Shown: one piece after another, positions 22,874 to 28,944 of the stretch | How the letters are laid out: each line of letters begins with the position of its first letter | Position numbering within the stretch: position 1 is the first letter of the stretch | Assembly: GCA_964651495.1 (NCBI GenBank) | Contig: CAZYWP010000024.1 | Location: forward strand, 1-28,944 | Source: CAZNVB01 sp964651495 | Lineage (GTDB): Bacteria; Acidobacteriota; Aminicenantia; Aminicenantales; UBA8522 | Direction of reading: 5' to 3' | DNA: 28,944 nucleotides | Notes under the pieces: model-generated | Told to the model about the DNA's origin: nothing | The model's input: only the letters and a program-made list of their open reading frames with translations | The model's database searches: none | Translations under genes and position numbers: made by a program

Positions 22874-23357
22874 ACAGGCGGAAAAATTTCTCCTCCGCTC
22901 CTTTGACGGGAGGCTGGGAGCGGATGGCAGCCGGCTCCTCAAGAGCCATCTCCAAGGCTGCCCCCGTTGCCGGGACAAAGAAGAAGAGTACCGGTTGATC
23001 CTCGGTCATCTCAAACCGGAGGCCGCTCCGGAGCCTCTCCCCTATTTCGAGCAGCGCCTCCTGGCCAAGCTGAAAGAGCGGGAGAAAACGGCTCCTGCTC
23101 AGCTTTGGCTCAGATGGGCCCATCGGGCGGCGGCTTTTTCGCTGGCGGCCTTCCTCCTTTTCGGCGCCGGCGTGCTTCTGTTCCAGCCCCAGGAGCCCGT
23201 GGAGCTGAGCCAGGTGGAAACGCTTTTCCTGCAGAATGAAAACCCGTTCAGCGAGGCCGCCACGATCCTGGACCAGAAGAAGGCGGAGGACAGGAACATG
23301 ATGCTGATCTTCGCGGCCTCTGATACCAAGGACCTGTCCAGGAGATACAGGCCATGA
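22863..23357 (+). CDS. Zinc-finger (ZAS) transmembrane anti-sigma factor
   Basis: A 164-residue protein whose N-terminal domain has the ZAS zinc motif His29-x3-Cys33-x2-Cys36 (HLQGCPRC) with Cys3 as probable fourth ligand. One transmembrane helix lies at about 87-107, followed by a periplasmic tail of about 55 residues. The N-terminal part should hold the sigma factor at the membrane until a periplasmic or redox signal releases it. Start ATG 22863 follows AAGGAGG and overlaps the sigma gene. The stop overlaps the Spy-like gene (ATGA). No protease gene for cleavage is nearby. Confidence 0.88.
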   Translation: MNCKQAEKFLLRSFDGRLGADGSRLLKSHLQGCPRCRDKEEEYRLILGHLKPEAAPEPLPYFEQRLLAKLKEREKTAPAQLWLRWAHRAAAFSLAAFLLFGAGVLLFQPQEPVELSQVETLFLQNENPFSEAATILDQKKAEDRNMMLIFAASDTKDLSRRYRP

Positions 23358-23809
23358 TCAACAAATACAAATTATGGATCGTCTTGTCGCTTCTCGCGGC
23401 CTTTGCCGCGGGCTTGTTGGGAGGGATCTTCAGCGAACGGCATTATTTCCACAGGAAGAGGCACGCCAGCATGGCCAGGACTCAGAGGAACGTTCCTCGT
23501 CCCCCCCACCTCGAGAAGATGGCCCGGGACCTGGGGCTTTCCGCCGAGCAGCAGGACCAGATCAAAAAGATCTTCGAGAGCAACGACACCAGGCTCAAGG
23601 AGCTGCGCACGGAGATGCACAACCGGCTTTCCGGCATCCGCGCCGAAATCCAGAGCCAGATGGATGCCGTGTTGACGCCGGAACAAAAGAGCAAACTGGA
23701 ATCCATCATCGACAGACATCGAGAACAAGGAAAGAGGGAATCCGAACAACGGAGAAAAGATGTGGGCAGAGAAGACTCTCCGGATAAGCCCAAAGGAGAA
23801 GTGAAATGA
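23354..23809 (+). CDS. Spy/CpxP-like periplasmic protein with membrane anchor
   Basis: A 151-residue protein with an N-terminal hydrophobic helix (about 8-26), then a His/Arg-rich stretch and a helical region with two LTxxQ-type motifs, LSAEQ (62-66) and LTPEQ (107-111), separated by about 40 residues. This is the pattern of Spy/CpxP and heavy-metal sensor proteins, periplasmic chaperones or stress sensors. The C-terminal 30 residues are Lys/Glu/Arg-rich. It could sense misfolded protein or metal and act with the anti-sigma factor; that link is inferred from position. Both ends overlap neighbours by four bases. Confidence 0.8.
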   Translation: MINKYKLWIVLSLLAAFAAGLLGGIFSERHYFHRKRHASMARTQRNVPRPPHLEKMARDLGLSAEQQDQIKKIFESNDTRLKELRTEMHNRLSGIRAEIQSQMDAVLTPEQKSKLESIIDRHREQGKRESEQRRKDVGREDSPDKPKGEVK

Positions 23810-25206
23810 AAAAGAAAGTCATCATTGGAATTGTTGTCTTGGTTGTCCTCGCCGGGGCCATCCTCGGCTGGACGCTCTTCAGGAACAACAAGAACGGCGA
23901 GGTCAAGTACAGAACTGAGAAAATCACCAAGGGCGATATCGAAGCCCTGGTCACGACTTCGGGCACGGTCAACCCGATCACCAAGGTGGAAGTCGGAAGC
24001 CAGGTCTCGGGCAAGATCGCCAAGCTCTATGTCGATTTCAACTCTCAAGTGAAGGAGGGCCAGATTCTCGCCGAGCTCGACCTGTCCACTTTCCAGTCCC
24101 GCGTCAATCAGAATGAGGCGAACTATCTGAGCGCTCAGGCATCGCTGGAAAAGGCGAAGGTCACTCTGGACAATCTCAAGAGAAAATATGAAAGATCGCT
24201 GAGCCTGTCCGAGAAGGAATTGATCTCCTTCGAGGAGAAAGAGGACGCCGCGGCGAATTATCTCGGCGCCAAGACCGACCTCCAGAGGGCCGAAGCCAGC
24301 GTCCAACAGGCCAAGTCGCAGCTCGAATCGAGCAAATTAGACTTCAGCTATGCCATTATCCGTTCGCCCATCGACGGCGTCATCATCACCCGGAACATGA
24401 ACGTCGGCCAGACCGTCCAGGCCAGTTTTTCGGCCCCCAAGATTTTTGAGATCGCCAACGATTTGAGCAAGATGCAGGTCGAATGCGACGTCGACGAAGC
24501 GGATGTCGGCAAGATCCAGGAAGGACAAAAGGTGCGGTTCACGGTCGATGCTTTTACGGAAAGCACATTCAACGGCACAGTGAAACAGGTCCGCTATTCG
24601 CCCACGGTCACTCAGAACGTGGTGACCTATACCACCATCGTGGAAGTGGAAAACCCCGGGATGAAGCTGCGGCCGGGCATGACGGCTACCGTCAACATTA
24701 TCACCGGCGAGGCGAAGGGAGTCCTCCGCGTTCCCAACTCCGCTTTGAGGTTTACTCCCACCCTGGCTGCCGAAGAAATACAGCAAATCATGAAGGCAGC
24801 GGGCGAAAAGATGATGGCCCAGCGAAAGGCGGAAGGCGGACAGGGTGAGAGTCCCCAGGGACATGACGCCGGTCGTCCGCAGCAGCAGGGTCAGGCCGGC
24901 CAGGCGAGCGGGCAGGAAAGCGGCCAGCGGATGACGATGTTTCAGCAGGCCGCTGGGATGCCGCAGGGAGCAGGAAGCGGCCAGCGGAGCGGACGCCGTC
25001 CTTCCATGGTCTGGTACATGGACGCGGCGGGGAAGCTCAACGTGGCCTTCATCCGGCCCGGCGTAACGGACAATTCCTACACCGAAATTCTGCGTGGAGA
25101 CTTGAAGGAAGGGCAAGAAATTATCGTCGCCTTGGCGTCCACCCAGACGGCCCAGGCTTCCAATCCCCAGCAGGGTCGGCCTCCCATGATGTTCATGGGG
25201 CGGTAA
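23806..25206 (+). CDS. MacA-like periplasmic adaptor (HlyD/RND membrane-fusion family)
   Basis: The adaptor joins an inner-membrane ABC exporter to an outer-membrane channel. The 466-residue protein has a membrane anchor (about 5-25), a lipoyl-like half (TTSGTVNPITKVEVGSQVSG), a coiled-coil hairpin (about 95-180), the second lipoyl half (IIRSPIDGVIITRNMNVGQT) and a beta-barrel domain (DVDEADVGKIQEGQKV ... LRPGMTATV). A Gln/Gly-rich, probably disordered insertion at about 325-400 interrupts the membrane-proximal domain, which resumes at VWYMDAAGKLNVAF. Its order with MacB-type genes supports MacA over RND adaptors. The start overlaps the Spy-like gene; the MacB ATPase follows after 35 bases. 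Confidence 0.88.
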   Translation: MKKKVIIGIVVLVVLAGAILGWTLFRNNKNGEVKYRTEKITKGDIEALVTTSGTVNPITKVEVGSQVSGKIAKLYVDFNSQVKEGQILAELDLSTFQSRVNQNEANYLSAQASLEKAKVTLDNLKRKYERSLSLSEKELISFEEKEDAAANYLGAKTDLQRAEASVQQAKSQLESSKLDFSYAIIRSPIDGVIITRNMNVGQTVQASFSAPKIFEIANDLSKMQVECDVDEADVGKIQEGQKVRFTVDAFTESTFNGTVKQVRYSPTVTQNVVTYTTIVEVENPGMKLRPGMTATVNIITGEAKGVLRVPNSALRFTPTLAAEEIQQIMKAAGEKMMAQRKAEGGQGESPQGHDAGRPQQQGQAGQASGQESGQRMTMFQQAAGMPQGAGSGQRSGRRPSMVWYMDAAGKLNVAFIRPGVTDNSYTEILRGDLKEGQEIIVALASTQTAQASNPQQGRPPMMFMGR

Positions 25207-25241
25207 AGAGCTTTCCTTCAGTCGCCAAGAGGGGAACTCAA

Positions 25242-25976
25242 ATGTCCACTCCACTCATACGGCTCGAGGACCTGAGAAAAACGTATCAGATCGGAGAGAC
25301 CGAGGTCCAGGCGCTTCGCGGTGTTTCCTATAATGTCGAGTCCGGAGAATTCCTGGCCATCATGGGGCCGTCCGGCTCGGGCAAGTCGACCCTGATGAAC
25401 ATCATCGGCTGCCTGGACCGGCCGACGTCGGGCCGCTACTTTTTCGGGGGCGAGGAAGTCTCCACTTTTTCCCGGGATAAGCTGGCCGGCATCCGGAATC
25501 AAAAAATCGGTTTTGTTTTCCAGACCTTCAACCTGCTTCCCCGGACATCGGCGCTCGAAAACGTCGAACTCCCCCTTCTGTATACCTCACATATTACCTC
25601 CAAGCAGAGGACGGAATTGGCCCTGAAGGCGCTGGAATCGGTCGGGCTGCGCGACCGGGCCCACCACAAAACCAATCAACTTTCAGGCGGTGAGCAGCAG
25701 AGGATTGCCATCGCCAGGGCCCTGCTGAACAGTCCCTCGCTCATCCTGGCGGATGAGCCGACCGGGAACCTGGACACCAAGACCAGCGCAGAGATCATGA
25801 ACATCTTTACCCATCTCAACCGGGAGAAGAAGATCACCCTTGTCATGGTCACCCACGAGCCGGATATCGCCTGCTACGCCCGGAAAAGGATATACATCAG
25901 AGACGGGGTAATCATCAAGGAAGAGCGGAACCAGGAGGGGTGCGAAGAAGTTTCTGTAAAGGAGTCCTCAATATGA
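25242..25976 (+). CDS. MacB-like ABC transporter ATPase (LolD/MacB type)
   Basis: A 244-residue ATPase with Walker A GPSGSGKST (42-50), Q-loop Gln94 (FVFQTFNLLP), signature LSGGEQQR (147-154), Walker B LILADEPTGNLD (167-178) and switch His205 (VTHEPDIA). The ADEPTGNLD sequence marks the MacB/LolD/FtsE group. MacB of E. coli is one polypeptide; here ATPase and permease are separate genes. It should power export through the adjoining FtsX-type permease. The stop overlaps the permease start (ATGA). Confidence 0.93.
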   Translation: MSTPLIRLEDLRKTYQIGETEVQALRGVSYNVESGEFLAIMGPSGSGKSTLMNIIGCLDRPTSGRYFFGGEEVSTFSRDKLAGIRNQKIGFVFQTFNLLPRTSALENVELPLLYTSHITSKQRTELALKALESVGLRDRAHHKTNQLSGGEQQRIAIARALLNSPSLILADEPTGNLDTKTSAEIMNIFTHLNREKKITLVMVTHEPDIACYARKRIYIRDGVIIKEERNQEGCEEVSVKESSI

Positions 25977-27199
25977 ATATTGCGCGTACTGCCAAAGTCT
26001 CCCTGCGGGCCCTCGCCCGGAATAAAATGCGGTCCTTCCTGACCGCCCTGGGGATTATCATCGGCGTCGGCGCCGTGATTTCCATGGTCAGTATCGGCGA
26101 AGGAGCCAAAAAGGGCGTCGAAGACCGGTTTGCTTCCATGGGTACGAACCTCCTGTTTGTCTCCCCGGGAAGCCGGAGCCGCGGCGGTGTCCATACCGGC
26201 TCCGGAGGCTGGAACACCCTCAAGCCCGAGGATGCCGAGGCCATCGAGCAGCAATGCGACGCGGTGAAATACACCTCGCCTTCCTCCAGCACCCGGACGC
26301 AGGTTGTCTACGGGAACAAGAACTGGAACACGTCAATCCAGGGGACAGGAGCCCGCTATCCTGAAGTCCGGAATTGGGAAGTCGAGGCGGGGACCTATTT
26401 CGAAGAAGGACAGGTGAAGAGTGCCGCCAAAGTCGCCGTCCTGGGAAGCGAAGTCAAGAAGAGTCTTTTCGAAGACGAGGACGCGGTCGGCAAGGTCATC
26501 CGGGTCAAGGCCATCCCCTTCCGGGTTATCGGCGTCTTAAAAGCCAAGGGTGAGTCCGGTGGTTGGTTCAACCGGGACGACATGATCGCCGTTCCCTACA
26601 CGACGGTCATGAAGCGGCTCACGGGCGCAGAGTTCATTTCGTCCGTCGATATCCAGGCTGTGTCGGCGTCCCGGACCAAAGAGGCCCAGCAGCAGATCGA
26701 AGAGTTGCTCCGGATCCGGCACAAGATCGCGCCCGGGGCGGAGGACGATTTCCAGGTCCGGAACATGGCCGAGATCGCCGAAGGAGCGGCCGAGGCCACC
26801 AAGATCATGACCATCCTGCTCGGCAGCATCGCCTCGATCTCGCTGCTCGTCGGCGGCATCGGCATCATGAACATCATGCTTGTCTCCGTGACCGAGCGCA
26901 TCCGGGAGATCGGAATCCGGATGGCCGTCGGCGCCAAGCAGAAAGATATCCTGCTTCAGTTTCTGACCGAGGCCGTTGTCTTAAGTGTTATGGGAGGCCT
27001 GATCGGCGTCTTTTTCGGGGTTGGTCTCTCCAAACTCCTCAAGTATGTGGCGGTTTTTTCCCAGTTCAAATCGGTCGTCTCCCCGAACGCCATCATCCTG
27101 GCTTTCGTCTTTTCGGCCTCAGTCGGGATCTTTTTCGGGTTCTATCCCGCCCGCAAGGCGGCCCGGCTCGACCCGATTGAAGCTTTGCGCTACGAATAA
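25973..27199 (+). CDS. MacB-like ABC permease (FtsX-type)
   Basis: A 408-residue protein with one transmembrane helix near the N-terminus (about 22-42, LTALGIIIGVGAVISMVSIG), a large periplasmic domain (about 45-275) and three C-terminal helices (about 278-305, 330-360, 375-398). The MacB_PCD start (RALARNKMRSFLT) and FtsX motif (ITERIREIGIRMAVGA-like, read here as VTERIREIGIRMAVGAKQ) are clear. It forms a mechanotransmission exporter with the ATPase and adaptor. AAAGGAG (25958-25964) supports ATG 25973; the frame is open from 25940 but lacks a site. The TolC-like gene starts 40 bases later. Confidence 0.92.
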   Translation: MNIARTAKVSLRALARNKMRSFLTALGIIIGVGAVISMVSIGEGAKKGVEDRFASMGTNLLFVSPGSRSRGGVHTGSGGWNTLKPEDAEAIEQQCDAVKYTSPSSSTRTQVVYGNKNWNTSIQGTGARYPEVRNWEVEAGTYFEEGQVKSAAKVAVLGSEVKKSLFEDEDAVGKVIRVKAIPFRVIGVLKAKGESGGWFNRDDMIAVPYTTVMKRLTGAEFISSVDIQAVSASRTKEAQQQIEELLRIRHKIAPGAEDDFQVRNMAEIAEGAAEATKIMTILLGSIASISLLVGGIGIMNIMLVSVTERIREIGIRMAVGAKQKDILLQFLTEAVVLSVMGGLIGVFFGVGLSKLLKYVAVFSQFKSVVSPNAIILAFVFSASVGIFFGFYPARKAARLDPIEALRYE

Positions 27200-27239
27200 T
27201 CGTATATAAAGAGTGAAACTCGATTTCGGGAGGTTTACC

Positions 27240-28811
27240 ATGCATAAGAGAACGTTCGGATTACTGGCTGTCGCGCTCCTGCTCTGGCCGGTCTTTTCCT
27301 ATGGCCAGGAAAAACAGGAGAATGCCCTCTCCCTGACTCTGGAAGATGCCGTGCTCAGGACCCTGAAGAACAACTACGGCGTGGCGATTCAGGTGCTGGG
27401 GCCGGAGATCGCCAGCTTCTCCATCGCCAAAGCCAATGAGAAATTCATGCCCACCTTGGGCTTCGGCGTGACCAATCGGAGTAACCAAAGCGCTTCGTTT
27501 TCCTGGCTCGAGTCCGCCGGGACGACGATTACCGACTACTACGATTACGACGCCTCGATTTCCCAGCTGATTCCGACGGGAGGGACGCTGACGGCCTCAC
27601 TGGTCAATTATAAAAATGAAAGCAACAGCAAGTTCCAGACGGTCAACCCCCGCTTCGGCAGCACGCTCCGTTTTGAGTTCCGCCAGCCGCTACTGCGGGA
27701 TTTCGGGCTCAAGATGACCCGCCGCGACATCATCATCAGCCAGAATAATTACGAGATTTCCGAGAACGATTTAGAAGCGACCGTCGCTGATGTCATCAAC
27801 ACCGTGACCCAGGCCTACTGGAATCTGGCTTACAGCATCGATAGCCTTAAGGTCAAGCAGCAGTCCCTCGACCTAGCCCGCGACCTCCTGTCCAAGAACC
27901 AGAGAGCAGTGGAGGTCGGGACGCTGGCTCCGATCGAAATCCTGAGCGCCCAGGCCGAGGTGGCCACCCGGGAGGCGGATATCCTCTCGGCGGAAGCCGA
28001 TGTGAAAAATAACGAAGACAGGTTGCGGACGATCATCAACCTGCCCGAGGCCGAGATGAGGCTGGCACTCCCCATCAAGCCCGTGGACGCGGCCAAATTC
28101 GTGGAACAGCAGATCGATGTCGACGAAGCCCTGGTTGCGGCCATGCAGAACCGGCCCGAGCTCAAATCCATCAAGATCGACTTAAGGAATTCTGATCTGG
28201 ACCTGAGCTATGCCAAAAACCAGCTCCTGCCCAGCCTTAACCTGACGGCGTCGTACTATAGCCCCGGAATCTCCGGAGACCAGATCGTCTACCTCGACAA
28301 TAATCCCCTGTCCGGAGTCGTCGTCGACATGATTCCCGGGCCGTCTTCCAACGCTCTGAAGGATGCCGTGAACTTCAAATACAAGAACTGGTCTCTCGGC
28401 CTGACCTTGGATATTCCTCTGAGCAACATCTTCTCCCGCGCTTCCTATGCCCAGGCCAAGCTCAGCCTGGAGCAGGGGATGCTCCGCCTGAAGAACCAGG
28501 AGCAGGTCATCTACCTGGAGATCCGAAACGGCGTCCGGAACGTGGAGACGAACTATAAGAGAGTGCAGTCCTACCGGGTGGCGCGCGAGCTGGCGGAGCA
28601 GAAACTTCAGGCGGAAGAGGAAAAGCTCAGAGTCGGGCTGAGCACGAATTTCGTCGTCCTGACCTACCAGCGCGACCTGAGCACAGCCCGGAGCAACGAG
28701 CTTCGGGCCATCGTCGATTACATGATTTCCGTGGCCAGCCTGGAAAAGGCCATGGGCACCGGCCTGAAGAACAAGAACATCACCATCGACCAGATCACGC
28801 GGGGCGAGTAA
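27240..28811 (+). CDS. TolC-family outer-membrane efflux channel protein
   Basis: A 523-residue protein with a signal peptide (MHKRTFGLLAVALLLWPVFS) and two OEP repeats, each with long coiled-coil helices (LTLEDAVLRTLKNNYGVAIQ; VDEALVAAMQNRPELKSIK) and short strand regions (LRFEFRQPLLRDFG; WSLGLTLDIPLSNIFSRA). It should form the trimeric outer-membrane channel of the pump. The frame is open from GTG 27213, but GGGAGG (27228-27233) and the signal peptide favour ATG 27240. It is the last gene of the operon, followed by a strong hairpin. Confidence 0.93.
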   Translation: MHKRTFGLLAVALLLWPVFSYGQEKQENALSLTLEDAVLRTLKNNYGVAIQVLGPEIASFSIAKANEKFMPTLGFGVTNRSNQSASFSWLESAGTTITDYYDYDASISQLIPTGGTLTASLVNYKNESNSKFQTVNPRFGSTLRFEFRQPLLRDFGLKMTRRDIIISQNNYEISENDLEATVADVINTVTQAYWNLAYSIDSLKVKQQSLDLARDLLSKNQRAVEVGTLAPIEILSAQAEVATREADILSAEADVKNNEDRLRTIINLPEAEMRLALPIKPVDAAKFVEQQIDVDEALVAAMQNRPELKSIKIDLRNSDLDLSYAKNQLLPSLNLTASYYSPGISGDQIVYLDNNPLSGVVVDMIPGPSSNALKDAVNFKYKNWSLGLTLDIPLSNIFSRASYAQAKLSLEQGMLRLKNQEQVIYLEIRNGVRNVETNYKRVQSYRVARELAEQKLQAEEEKLRVGLSTNFVVLTYQRDLSTARSNELRAIVDYMISVASLEKAMGTGLKNKNITIDQITRGE

Positions 28812-28839
28812 ACCGGGCCGGGCGGGCAGGGAAAAATAT

Positions 28840-28870
28840 CGGGGACGGTCCTGCTTTAAGGCCGTCCCCG
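28840..28870 (+). terminator. Terminator of the sigma/efflux operon
   Basis: CGGGGACGG (28840-28848) pairs with CCGTCCCCG (28862-28870), a 9-bp GC-rich stem. Downstream is CCAATTTTGT, a modest T tract. It lies 29 bases after the TolC-like stop. Confidence 0.7.
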
Positions 28871-28894
28871 CCAATTTTGTCCAGCCGAAAAGTC

Positions 28895-28923
28895 TTGCAG
28901 TCGTCGGCCAAAAATGTTAATAT
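28895..28923 (+). promoter_or_regulatory. Sigma-70 promoter pointing out of the window
   Basis: TTGCAG (28895-28900), a 17-base spacer, TAATAT (28918-28923). A good housekeeping-type promoter in AT-rich DNA just after the terminator, so a new transcription unit probably starts beyond the right edge. Confidence 0.6.
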
Positions 28924-28944
28924 ATTGTGCAAATATATTCCAAA

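Overview
The window is GC-rich bacterial DNA with compact, mostly co-directional operons. It carries Gram-negative (diderm) envelope genes: a LolB-like lipoprotein, MlaEFD, a TolC-type channel and a DUF5916-type barrel. The gene order and the DUF5916-type protein suggest Acidobacteriota or Candidatus Aminicenantota. That placement is my inference, with moderate to low confidence. A 100-N gap flanked by identical 55-bp ends shows a draft scaffold, probably a metagenome-assembled genome.

Bases 1-13270 are a conserved housekeeping block on the + strand: a truncated upstream gene, a LolB-like lipoprotein, ispE, tRNA-Gln(UUG), prs, rplY (CTC type), pth, rpsF, rpsR, rplI, dnaB, mlaE, mlaF, mlaD, radA, a PIN/TRAM membrane protein (YacL type), ispD and ispF. 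Many junctions overlap (ATGA), so translation is probably coupled. Three MEP isoprenoid genes (ispE, ispD, ispF) lie here. The MlaD homologue has a C-terminal segment that looks like an outer-membrane beta-barrel. ispF is split by the gap but becomes intact when the duplicated 55 bp are merged.

Bases 13271-21670 are accessory: a 58-residue membrane protein on the - strand behind an ECF-type promoter, a propeller-like lipoprotein, a DUF5916/CBM9-like beta-barrel protein, a Tat-exported aldo/keto reductase with two [4Fe-4S] motifs (- strand), an O-methyltransferase with a signal peptide, and an XdhC/MocA-like molybdenum-cofactor pair. Several inverted repeats occupy the spacers.

Bases 21671-28944 hold a small secreted beta-rich protein, then a tight seven-gene operon: ECF sigma factor, zinc-finger anti-sigma factor, Spy/CpxP-like periplasmic protein, MacA-like adaptor, MacB-like ATPase, MacB-like permease and TolC-like channel, closed by a hairpin terminator. 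The sigma gene has an upstream element (GGAA...CGTCTAA) closely resembling the promoter of the distant 58-residue protein. This suggests an autoregulated envelope-stress circuit that controls a complete tripartite efflux pump and at least one small membrane protein elsewhere. It is the most interesting system in the window.
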